Part shown: positions 14,796 to 21,585 of the stretch, piece after piece
How the letters are laid out: every line of letters begins with the position of its first letter
How positions within the stretch are numbered: position 1 is the first letter of the stretch
IMG/VR virus record: IMGVR_UViG_3300046642_001529
Location: 1-27,299 of that record
Strand: one strand, 5' to 3'
Source of the DNA: a virus
Length of the DNA stretch: 27,299 nucleotides
The notes under the pieces: model-generated
The model's database searches: none
What the model saw: only the letters and a program-made list of their open reading frames with translations
What the model was told of the DNA's origin: nothing
Program-made: the position numbers and the translations under genes

Positions 14796-14975
14796 ATGAA
14801 CCGCTGCCCCGCCACCACCACCGTCACCATCGACGAAGAGCCGCTCGAACTCCGCTGCGTCCACTGGAGCGACGACCCCAACGGGCGCCACCAAGGCGAA
14901 CACCTCGTCCACACATCGCCCGCCATGGGCGACGACCCCACCTGGACCAACGACGATCCGTTGAACGCGGAGTAG
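14796..14975 (+). CDS. small hypothetical protein, possible metal site (59 aa)
   Basis: ATG 14796 behind GAGGA. Contains M-N-R-C-P at the start, then L-R-C-V-H-W-S and G-R-H-Q-G-E-H-L-V-H, two cysteines and several histidines that could hold zinc. Small proteins with this C...C-x-H-W-S...H-x-G-x-H layout follow tail-fibre genes in actinophages. Its TAG is immediately followed by the stop of the opposing gene. Confidence 0.55.
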   Translation: MNRCPATTTVTIDEEPLELRCVHWSDDPNGRHQGEHLVHTSPAMGDDPTWTNDDPLNAE

Positions 14976-15191
14976 CTACTCGCCCCGCCGCCACGGCCGC
15001 TCCTTCCCGCCCGGCCGCAGCGTCACCTCCGGATCCGGCCCCGTCCGCCGCCGCCTCGCGGTGGCAGCCACCGAGCCCAGCATCAACAGGCCGCCGACCA
15101 CCAGCCAGACGACCGTGAACTCGGTGATCACGCCGAACATCAGCACAGCCAGACCCACCACGAACACACCCAGCGCAACATCGCTCCGCAT
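14976..15191 (-). CDS. small two-pass membrane protein (71 aa)
   Basis: Minus-strand gene starting at ATG 15191, which has GAGGGGG about seven bases upstream; a GTG at 15248 is less likely. Two hydrophobic segments at about residues 5-21 and 24-42 are followed by a strongly basic cytoplasmic tail (A-R-R-R-R-T and later K-E-R-P-W-R-R). Its stop codon directly abuts the stop of the plus-strand gene (TAG then CTA). It may be lysogenically expressed, being opposed to the structural operon. Function unknown. Confidence 0.55.
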   Translation of the reverse strand: MRSDVALGVFVVGLAVLMFGVITEFTVVWLVVGGLLMLGSVAATARRRRTGPDPEVTLRPGGKERPWRRGE

Positions 15192-15280
15192 GGCACACCC
15201 CCTCGCCCCTTGAGGCGACCAAGGTACGGCAGCAACCGCCGACCACACCCCATACGCCCGCAGATTGATCCCTGCGGGAA

Positions 15281-15313
15281 GGAAGCCCCGGCGTTCCAGG
15301 CGTCGGGGCTTCC
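15281..15313. terminator. hairpin terminator
   Basis: GGAAGCCCCGGCG (15281-15293) pairs with CGTCGGGGCTTCC (15301-15313) with one G-T wobble and a 7-nt loop. It lies between the minus-strand membrane gene and the gene at 15332, about 20 bases before its ATG. It could insulate that gene from upstream reading. Confidence 0.7.
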
Positions 15314-15331
15314 GCGCTCCCTGGAGACGGC

Positions 15332-16231
15332 ATGGACATCAGGCCCATCGACTTGCCCGATCTGAAAGCAGATCTGATCACCTACCTCGCCAGCAGCAAG
15401 GCGGAGTGGTTCTTCCACGACAGGGCGAGAGGAACAGTCTTCTCCGGCTTCGATCCCCGGCATCTGCAGGCGTGTGAAGTAGGGGCGCTGGCGTCGGCCG
15501 AGATGTACCACCTCTCTCAACAGATGCTCGACCTTGCCACGGCAGCCGCAGATAGTCTTCCGCCCTTCGAGTTGGCTCCCGAAGATCTCCCGTCGAGGGC
15601 CGGATTTGCCTTCCTCGGTTCGGGCGCGGCCCAGCTGCACCCCAAAGTCGGCGAGGCCGCTGCGGTGCTCTGGAGCTCTTTGGCTAGCTGGGACAAGACG
15701 ACCGCGAATCAAGTGATCTTCACCTTCTACGCAGACACCGAGCTGGTGGTTCAACACGTCGTGGCGGAGGGGAGGGCCACGCGGAAGCAGGCTACGGAGC
15801 ATCGCGTAGCAGCAGGCCGACTCTCTCCCATGGCGCTGGAAGCCGTCGTGCCATTCGGTAGCTCTCATAGCCCCGACCGACATGGGCTTGAGCCGATGCT
15901 GCGAGTGGTGCGTGCCGCTTGGCTACTCATGCAGCAACCGCTGGCGCGGACCACAGAAGCAGAACCCAACCGCGCCACGCAGAAGCGCTTGCGCCGCGCG
16001 GGCCACGAGCCCAAACCAGTCCGAGTGATCGAGCTTCGCCGTCCTGCGCACAGCGGCTCCGGTGACAGTTCCCGCGAGTTCCATCACCAGTGGATTGTGC
16101 GCGGTCACTGGCGGCAGCAGTGGTACCCGGCCCGCGAGGTCCACCGCCCCGTGTGGATCGCACCCCACATCAAAGGCCCTGAAGGCGCACCGCTCATCGG
16201 CGGCGAGAAGGTCTACGCCTGGAAGAGGTGA
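15332..16231 (+). CDS. conserved actinobacterial mobile-element protein (299 aa)
   Basis: ATG 15332 with CCTGGAG upstream. A helical N-terminal half (F-F-H-D-R-A, L-S-Q-Q-M-L-D-L-A) is followed by a basic linker and a distinctive C-terminal block. That block reads H-H-Q-W-I-V-R-G-H-W-R-Q-Q-W-Y-P, then H-R-P-V-W-I-A-P-H-I-K-G-P, then G-G-E-K-V-Y-A-W. This block recurs widely in proteins of actinobacterial plasmids, prophages and phages and remains of unknown function. Conserved His, Trp and Lys residues suggest nucleic-acid binding or catalysis. Several codons are less GC-biased than in neighbouring genes, hinting at a separate origin. It precedes the HNH and terminase genes with a 4-base overlap option. 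Confidence 0.6.
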   Translation: MDIRPIDLPDLKADLITYLASSKAEWFFHDRARGTVFSGFDPRHLQACEVGALASAEMYHLSQQMLDLATAAADSLPPFELAPEDLPSRAGFAFLGSGAAQLHPKVGEAAAVLWSSLASWDKTTANQVIFTFYADTELVVQHVVAEGRATRKQATEHRVAAGRLSPMALEAVVPFGSSHSPDRHGLEPMLRVVRAAWLLMQQPLARTTEAEPNRATQKRLRRAGHEPKPVRVIELRRPAHSGSGDSSREFHHQWIVRGHWRQQWYPAREVHRPVWIAPHIKGPEGAPLIGGEKVYAWKR

Positions 16232-16236
16232 GCGCC

Positions 16237-16626
16237 ATGGCCAGGCGAACGGGATGGCGGGTTTGTTCGAAGCCGGGCTGCCCAGAGTTCACGGACCAGG
16301 GCGGTCGCTGCGAAGGCTGCCGGGCCGAAGCCGAGAGGACGCGCGGCACCGCCAAGCAGCGCGGGTACGGCGGCACCCGATGGCGGACCGCACGACGCAC
16401 CGTCCTCGACCGTGACCCCCGGTGCGTCTGCACCGACACCGAGCACGGCCACAACGGACAGTGCCCCGAACCATCCACCGTGGCCGACCACTACCCCGAC
16501 GAACGCCGCGACCTCATAGCCGCAGGCGCTACGGACCCCGACGCACCCCATCGCATGCGCGGCGTCTGCTCCAGGTGCCACAACCGCAAGACCGCCGTCG
16601 AGACGCCAGGAGGATTCCGCGCATGA
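16237..16626 (+). CDS. HNH endonuclease, terminase-associated type (129 aa)
   Basis: ATG 16237 is preferred because AGAGGTG sits at the right distance; GTG 16228 overlaps the previous stop. An N-terminal cysteine cluster (C-S-K-P-G-C and C-E-G-C) is followed by Y-G-G-T-R-W-R, R-D-P-R-C-V-C, the HNH histidine region V-A-D-H-Y-P, and C-S-R-C-H-N-R-K-T. This is the small phage HNH protein usually encoded near terminase genes. In cos phages such as HK97, the HNH protein works with terminase in cutting genome ends. Its stop overlaps the next ATG. The position about 1.4 kb before the small terminase fits a packaging role. Confidence 0.82.
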   Translation: MARRTGWRVCSKPGCPEFTDQGGRCEGCRAEAERTRGTAKQRGYGGTRWRTARRTVLDRDPRCVCTDTEHGHNGQCPEPSTVADHYPDERRDLIAAGATDPDAPHRMRGVCSRCHNRKTAVETPGGFRA

Positions 16627-16868
16627 CCACCAAGCCGAAGCCGGAGCCCAAGACAGAGGACCAGGCCGAGGGCGAGCTGGCAGCCCAGCCCGAGCCCAAG
16701 GCTGACGGGCAGGCAGTTATCGAAGGCCCGCGCTGTGGCGCACCGCACTTCCTGCCCGCCCTCGCCGGACACGTCACCTGCCAGCTGGGCGCTCAGGAAC
16801 TGGAGCCCGGCGAGGCTGGCCACGAGCACCGGCATCAAGACGGTGACGCGCTCTACGTCTGGCGCTGA
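16623..16868 (+). CDS. small charged protein with zinc-like C-terminus (81 aa)
   Basis: ATG overlaps the HNH stop (ATGA), so it is coupled. The N-terminal 35 residues are Lys/Glu/Pro-rich (K-P-K-P-E-P-K-T-E-D). The C-terminus has R-C-G-A-P-H, T-C-Q-L-G, H-E-H-R-H and a terminal Y-V-W-R, resembling small actinophage proteins with a C...H...C...H metal site. Function unknown. Confidence 0.55.
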   Translation: MTTKPKPEPKTEDQAEGELAAQPEPKADGQAVIEGPRCGAPHFLPALAGHVTCQLGAQELEPGEAGHEHRHQDGDALYVWR

Positions 16869-16909
16869 GTCAGCCGCCACGAACACTCGCCGCTGATCCC
16901 GGCGAGCAG

Positions 16910-16942
16910 AAGCCCCCGACCCACTCCGGGTGTCGGGGGCTT
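16910..16942 (+). terminator. perfect 11-bp hairpin terminator
   Basis: AAGCCCCCGAC (16910-16920) pairs with GTCGGGGGCTT (16932-16942) across an 11-nt loop. It separates the first HNH operon from the second HNH gene, whose ATG is 20 bases downstream. Confidence 0.75.
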
Positions 16943-16962
16943 CGTCACACCCGGAGAGCGTC

Positions 16963-17709
16963 ATGAGAACCCGAGCAGACTCACCCACCAAGACCTGCAC
17001 CGAGACCGGATGCGGCAACGCACTGCGAGCCCGCGGCCTGTGCTCCACGCACTACAACCAGCAGCACCAGCCAGACCGGCACCCCAAGACCACGGTCCTG
17101 TGCACGCAATGCGAGACGCCGTGCGTGAAGGAAGTAGGGCGCGACCGACGGTACGGCGGATTGTTCTGTTCCATGGCGTGCCGGGATGCGTGGCGCCAAG
17201 CGACAGGCAACAATCCAGCGCCGAGCCCCGAGGCGCGGGCGGCAGGGCAGGCTACCCGAGCGAGCCGACGATGGAAGGCGCGAGCCAAGCTGCGGGTGGC
17301 CGCTCGCGGTAGGCGCGGTTGCCGATGGGTGGGCGGCAGATGCGAGCGTTGCGGCAGCCTGTTCGTGGCACCCGTCAGGGGGTTCGACTGGGCGCGCTAC
17401 TGCAGCGACCGTTGCAAACTCCGCTCCGTTCGGTCCCGGCGACGCGCCCGCTTGCGGAGTGCCGAAACCGAACGGTACTCACGACATGCGATCTTCGAGC
17501 GCGACGGATGGCGCTGTCATATATGCCGACGCATGACGCGCAAGACGGAGGTCGTGCCGCACTCCTTGGCGCCCACCATCGACCACCTAATCCCGCTCGC
17601 CCGGGGTGGAGGCGATACGCCGGCCAACGTGGCGACGGCACACTTCATTTGCAACTCGATCAAGAGCGATGGCGCCGGCAGACGTGGCGACCAGCTCGCG
17701 ATCATGTGA
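16963..17709 (+). CDS. HNH endonuclease with zinc fingers, likely free-standing (248 aa)
   Basis: ATG 16963 behind GGAGAG is preferred; GTG 16930 lies in the terminator stem. The N-terminus has several cysteine clusters (C-T-E-T-G-C-G-N and C-S-T-H-Y; C-T-Q-C and F-C-S-M-A-C; C-E-R-C-G-S and Y-C-S-D-R-C) joined by very basic linkers. The C-terminus is a classical HNH fold: F-E-R-D-G-W-R-C-H-I-C, T-I-D-H-L-I-P-L-A-R-G-G, then N-V-A-T-A-H-F-I-C-N-S-I-K. Multiple zinc fingers before an HNH domain are typical of free-standing phage homing endonucleases. Codons such as ATA and TCA near the end are unusual here. It is flanked by a terminator and a noncoding gap, consistent with an inserted gene. 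Confidence 0.78.
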   Translation: MRTRADSPTKTCTETGCGNALRARGLCSTHYNQQHQPDRHPKTTVLCTQCETPCVKEVGRDRRYGGLFCSMACRDAWRQATGNNPAPSPEARAAGQATRASRRWKARAKLRVAARGRRGCRWVGGRCERCGSLFVAPVRGFDWARYCSDRCKLRSVRSRRRARLRSAETERYSRHAIFERDGWRCHICRRMTRKTEVVPHSLAPTIDHLIPLARGGGDTPANVATAHFICNSIKSDGAGRRGDQLAIM

Positions 17710-18061
17710 TCGCCCGACATCACGCACCGTGACACCCCCTGGGGCCATTCCCTGAATCGGACATAAGGGACGGACCGCCGGGGAGGGGTGCGCCTACTTT
17801 TCCAGGTTCCAACTTTTCCAAGATCAAATACACCTTGATCGTTAATCACTCACCGTAAGCAGCCCGAGGGTAGCTCCCGAGGGTTAGGAACCCCTGACGA
17901 CTCCAGACGCTGGGTTCCGTCCTTCAAACGTCCGCCTCGCTCACTTGGGCTGCAACAGCGCCAAGGGGAATCGGGGCGGTGGGGAGCAGTTGCTCCTGAT
18001 CGGCTGAGCGCAATGCCCGGCCGTCGCTTGCGCCGCAAGGGCGCGATCCGAGGAGAGCGAT
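17710..18061. other. 352-bp noncoding gap before terminase, possible cos/pac region
   Basis: No supported gene. The centre is AT-rich for this DNA. ACTTTTCCA is repeated at 17796-17804 and 17812-17820. GATCAA (17822-17827) and TTGATC (17835-17840) form an inverted repeat. CCCGAGGGTAG (17863-17873) is followed by the near-copy CCCGAGGGTTAG (17876-17887), and GGAACCC (17887-17893) is inverted as GGGTTCC (17912-17918). Position directly upstream of the small terminase fits the packaging-recognition site of many siphophages; a late promoter may also lie here. No clear -35/-10 pair was found. Confidence 0.45.
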
Positions 18062-18529
18062 ATGCCGAAGGGTGGAGCACGCGCACGTTCTGGTCCTGCC
18101 CCTGATCCGAATGCGCTTCGGCGTGAGCGGGATGCCGGTGAGTGGACGATTCTGCCTGCTGAGGGCCGTCAGGGCTCAATGCCCGTCTGGCCGTTGACGG
18201 ATCAGAGTGTCCGCGAGGACGAGCTGTGGGAGCGGCTGTGGCGGATGCCGCAGGCACTGATGTGGGAGCGGTTCGGCCAGGAGATCGAGGTGGCGCTGTA
18301 CGTCCGGCGGCTCTCGGAGGCTGAGCTGATGGATTCCCGGGTGAACTTGTCGACGCTGGTGCGGCAGATGGCCGACTCTCTGGGCTTGACGACTCCGGGG
18401 ATGCGGGCGAATCGGTGGCGCATCACCGCGGAGGAGGCGCCGGCCCGGCCTGTGGCGGGGCGTTCGGCGCCGGTGCGGTCGTCGGCGCGGTCGCGGTTGA
18501 AGGTCGTCCCGGGCGATGGAGAAGAGTAG
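18062..18529 (+). CDS. terminase small subunit (155 aa)
   Basis: ATG behind GAGGAGAG. The start, K-G-G-A-R-A-R-S-G-P-A-P-D-P-N-A, is the basic Gly/Arg/Pro opening common to actinophage small terminases. It is followed by a helical core (D-E-L-W-E-R-L-W-R-M-P-Q-A-L-M-W-E, Y-V-R-R-L-S-E-A-E) and a basic Ser/Arg/Pro tail. The small subunit recognises the packaging site and recruits the large subunit. The gene overlaps the large terminase start by 14 bases, the usual arrangement. No clear HTH is visible by eye, so the call leans on the start, length and position. Confidence 0.82.
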   Translation: MPKGGARARSGPAPDPNALRRERDAGEWTILPAEGRQGSMPVWPLTDQSVREDELWERLWRMPQALMWERFGQEIEVALYVRRLSEAELMDSRVNLSTLVRQMADSLGLTTPGMRANRWRITAEEAPARPVAGRSAPVRSSARSRLKVVPGDGEE

Positions 18530-20135
18530 CGAGTTCGTCGTCGACTTCCCAACGCTGTGGGTGGCTTGCGACTGGATCGAGGAGCATTGCCGTATCCCAG
18601 ATGGCTTCCGCAAGGGTGAGCCGTTCCAGATGTACGACTGGCAGTTGTGGTGCACGGCGAACTTCTACCGCGTGAAGCCGACTGCGACGGTGGGCCAGCT
18701 GGCGCCGGCATTCTTTTACCGCCGCTCTCAGTGCGTGGCACCACAGAAGACCGGCAAGGGTCCGTGGACAGCGGCGATCTGCGCGAATGAGGGAGTCGGT
18801 CCGGCGGTCTTTGACGGCTGGGCGGTTGGCGGCGAGGTGTATGACTGCCGCGATCACGGCTGCGGCTGCGGGTGGGTGTACGAGTACTCACCGGGAGAGC
18901 CGATGGCGATTCCGTGGCCGACTCCGCTGGTGCAGATCACGGCGTTCTCGGAGGAGCAGACCGACAACGTCTACCGGCCCTTGCAGGCGATGATCCGAAC
19001 CGGCCCGCTGGGTGAGCTGATGCGGGTCGGCGAGCAGTTCATTCGCCTGCCCAACGACGGCCGCATCGACGTGGTGACGTCATCGGCGCAGTCCCGCCTG
19101 GGCAACCCGGTGACGTTTGTCCTGCAGGACGAATCGCAGCTCTGGACGCCCGCGAACAAGATGGACCGGGTTGCCACGACCCAGCGCCGCGGCGCCGCCG
19201 GTATGGGTGGCCGGACGATGGAGACCACGAATGCGTGGAACCCGTCGGAGAACAGCGTCGCGCAGGCCACGTCCGAGGCGAAGGTCAAGGACATCTTCCG
19301 GTTCCACCGGATACCGCCGGCGTCGCTGAAGTACACGAACAAAACGGACCGGCGGAAGATCCACCGGCATGTCTACATGGGCTCGACGCACGTCGACCTG
19401 GATGCGATCGAGGCCGAGGCCGCCGAGTTGCTGGAGAAGGATCCGGAGCAGGCGGAGCGGTTCTTCGGTAATCGCATCGTGTACGGCGCCGGGTCGTGGA
19501 TGAACGGCGACGCATGGGACACCCTCGCGGAGCCCCGCGAGGTTCCGGACGGTACGACGGTCGTGGCGGGCTTCGACGGCTCGGACGTTGATGACTGGAC
19601 GGCGCTTCGCCTGGAGACGCTGGACGGCTACCAGTTCACGCCGACGTTCGGTCCGGACGAGTTGCCGACGATCTGGAATCCGGCGGACTACGGCGGTCAG
19701 GTACCTCGCCTTGAAGTGGCCGCGGCGGTCGACGAGGTGTTCACGCGTTTCGACGTGCTGCGCATGTACTGCGACCCGCCCTACTGGGAATCCGAGGTCG
19801 ACGGATGGGCGGACCGACACGGCGAAAAGCGCGTGGTCCGCTGGTACACGTACCGCACGGTGCAGATGCACGCCGCGGCGGAACGGCTGCTGACGGACGT
19901 CACGAAGGCCGGTTCGGTGTTCCGGCATGACGGCTGTGTGATCACGGCCGCGCACGTCCGGAACGCCCGTAAGGCGGCCCGCGTCGGCGGCCGGTACGTG
20001 CTCGGCAAGGCAAGCCCGTCTCAGAAGATCGACGCCGCGATCCCCAGCATCCTCGCCCACGAGGCGGCTGGTGATGCGACGGCCGCCGGCCTGGCCCGTC
20101 CCAAGAAGAAGTCCAAGATGATCGTCATGCGGTGA
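18516..20135 (+). CDS. terminase large subunit (539 aa)
   Basis: ATP-driven DNA packaging motor and nuclease. The start at ATG 18516 overlaps the small subunit gene. Q-K-T-G-K-G (Lys81) is the Walker A-like loop, preceded by R-R-S-Q-C-V-A-P. Walker B is F-V-L-Q-D-E (Asp205, Glu206). The RNase H-like nuclease half carries acidic residues in A-G-F-D-G-S-D (Asp354), Y-C-D-P-P-Y (Asp420) and Q-K-I-D-A-A-I (Asp506). A C-D-H-G-C-G-C-G-type segment (C-R-D-H-G-C-G-C-G) near residue 110 may bind zinc. Length is normal and no intein is present. It sits between small terminase and portal, with the portal start four bases after its stop. Confidence 0.9.
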   Translation: MEKSSEFVVDFPTLWVACDWIEEHCRIPDGFRKGEPFQMYDWQLWCTANFYRVKPTATVGQLAPAFFYRRSQCVAPQKTGKGPWTAAICANEGVGPAVFDGWAVGGEVYDCRDHGCGCGWVYEYSPGEPMAIPWPTPLVQITAFSEEQTDNVYRPLQAMIRTGPLGELMRVGEQFIRLPNDGRIDVVTSSAQSRLGNPVTFVLQDESQLWTPANKMDRVATTQRRGAAGMGGRTMETTNAWNPSENSVAQATSEAKVKDIFRFHRIPPASLKYTNKTDRRKIHRHVYMGSTHVDLDAIEAEAAELLEKDPEQAERFFGNRIVYGAGSWMNGDAWDTLAEPREVPDGTTVVAGFDGSDVDDWTALRLETLDGYQFTPTFGPDELPTIWNPADYGGQVPRLEVAAAVDEVFTRFDVLRMYCDPPYWESEVDGWADRHGEKRVVRWYTYRTVQMHAAAERLLTDVTKAGSVFRHDGCVITAAHVRNARKAARVGGRYVLGKASPSQKIDAAIPSILAHEAAGDATAAGLARPKKKSKMIVMR

Positions 20136-20139
20136 GGGG

Positions 20140-21585
20140 GTGCCTGTGGAGCGCTCCGAGCTGCAGTGGTTGACGCATCTGATCTCCTGCCACGACAAGG
20201 AGCTGAACGAGCTCAAGCGCCTGAACTCCTACTACGAGGGCTCTCAGCCGCTGTCGTACATGGCTCCTGAGCTCCAGGTGGAGTTGCAGGAGACGGTGCG
20301 GCAGGTGGTCATCAACTGGCCGCGACTGATCGTCGACAGCATCGAGGAGCGTCTGGATGTCGAGGGCTTCCGTTTCCCCGGGGTGGCGGATGCCGATGAC
20401 GAGTTGTGGCGGATCTGGCAGGCCAATGACATGGACGAGCAGTCGCAGATGGGGCATCTGGATGCCCTGGCGATGCGGCGCTCGTACATCGTGGTGGGCG
20501 CGAACGAGGATGACGACTCGACCCCTCTGATCACCGTCGAGAGCGCCCTGGACATGTTCGCGGAGTTCGATCCTCGGACGCGTCGGGTGGCTGCGGCGGT
20601 GAAGCGCTGGCAGGAGGATGGCGAGGGTGATCGGAAGGTCGATCACGCGACGCTGTATCTGCCGGATGTCACGGTGTGGTGGGTGAAGGAGTCGGGTCAC
20701 TGGGTCGAGGACCCGGAGTACCCGCGGGATGAGCATGAGACGGGCGAGGTTCTCGTTGAGGTGCTGCCGAACCGTCCGCGCCTGAAGTGTCCGGGCGGTG
20801 TCAGTGAGCTCCAGGATGTGATCCCGCTCTCCGATGCGGCCTGCAAGATCGCCACGGACATGATGGTGTCCGCCGAGTACCACGCCACCCCGCGCAGGGT
20901 CGCGTTCGGCTTCGGCGAGGACGACTTCGTCGATTCCGAGGGCCGTCGGGTGTCCGCGTTCAGCCGGATCATCGGCCGGATGTGGGCGACGGAGCGGCGC
21001 AAGGGATCGGGCGAGGATGGCGGCGCAGACGTCATCCAGTTCCCTGAGGCGTCGCTCAGCAACTTCCACCAGACCCTCAATCAGCTTGCCCAGCTCGTCA
21101 GCTCGCTGTCGGGCCTGCCGCCGCAGTTCCTGGGCTACAGCACCCAAAACCCGGCGTCGGCGGATGCGATCCGTTCCAGTGAGACGCGGCTGGTGAAGCG
21201 CGCAGAGCGGAAGCAGCGGGCGTGGGGCGGCTCATGGGAGCGCGTCATGCGGCTGGTTCTGCGCGTCAAGGATGGCGAGTGGGATCCGGCGGCCCGGTCG
21301 CTGGAGACCCTGTGGCGGGATGCGGCGACGCCCACTGTCGCCCAGGTGGCCGACGCCGCAGTGAAGAAGTTCCAGACGAAGATCGTGCCGCTGCGGCAGA
21401 CCCGCGAAGACCTGGGCTACACGCAGGCGCAGATCCAGCGCATGGAAGAAGAGGACGAAGCCGCGGCCCAGGACGCGGTGCAGCGCATCATGGCTGGCGA
21501 CTTCTCGGCACTGGAGGCGGGCCCGAAGCCTCCGCCCGATCCCGTCATACCTGAGGCTGACCCCGAACCCGCGCAGGTGGCCTGA
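20140..21585 (+). CDS. portal protein, SPP1 gp6-like (481 aa)
   Basis: GTG 20140 with GAGGGGG upstream, four bases after the terminase stop. The N-terminus shows the SPP1-type portal pattern: L-K-R-L-N-S-Y-Y-E-G-S-Q-P-L at about residues 24-37, then V-V-I-N-W-P-R-L-I-V-D-S-I-E-E-R-L. The middle has L-S-S-L-S-G-L-P-P-Q-F-L-G-Y, with N-P-A-S-A-D-A-I-R just after, another strongly conserved portal stretch. The C-terminus is acidic and proline-rich. Twelve copies form the ring at the capsid vertex through which DNA enters and to which the connector binds. Its stop overlaps the ATG of the minor head gene. Confidence 0.9.
   Translation: MPVERSELQWLTHLISCHDKELNELKRLNSYYEGSQPLSYMAPELQVELQETVRQVVINWPRLIVDSIEERLDVEGFRFPGVADADDELWRIWQANDMDEQSQMGHLDALAMRRSYIVVGANEDDDSTPLITVESALDMFAEFDPRTRRVAAAVKRWQEDGEGDRKVDHATLYLPDVTVWWVKESGHWVEDPEYPRDEHETGEVLVEVLPNRPRLKCPGGVSELQDVIPLSDAACKIATDMMVSAEYHATPRRVAFGFGEDDFVDSEGRRVSAFSRIIGRMWATERRKGSGEDGGADVIQFPEASLSNFHQTLNQLAQLVSSLSGLPPQFLGYSTQNPASADAIRSSETRLVKRAERKQRAWGGSWERVMRLVLRVKDGEWDPAARSLETLWRDAATPTVAQVADAAVKKFQTKIVPLRQTREDLGYTQAQIQRMEEEDEAAAQDAVQRIMAGDFSALEAGPKPPPDPVIPEADPEPAQVA

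Noticed and set aside
13943-14950. 335-codon minus-strand frame opposite the tail spike
   Set aside because: No recognisable motif or ribosome binding site, and composition is typical of antisense shadows.
17860-17930. Possible tRNA from short inverted repeats and a GGGTTCC segment
   Set aside because: No seven-base acceptor stem, anticodon arm or proper T-loop could be folded.
18516-20135. Possible intein in the large terminase, a common intein host
   Set aside because: The protein has normal length and continuous motor and nuclease motifs; no C-x-x-G block A or H-N-C junction.
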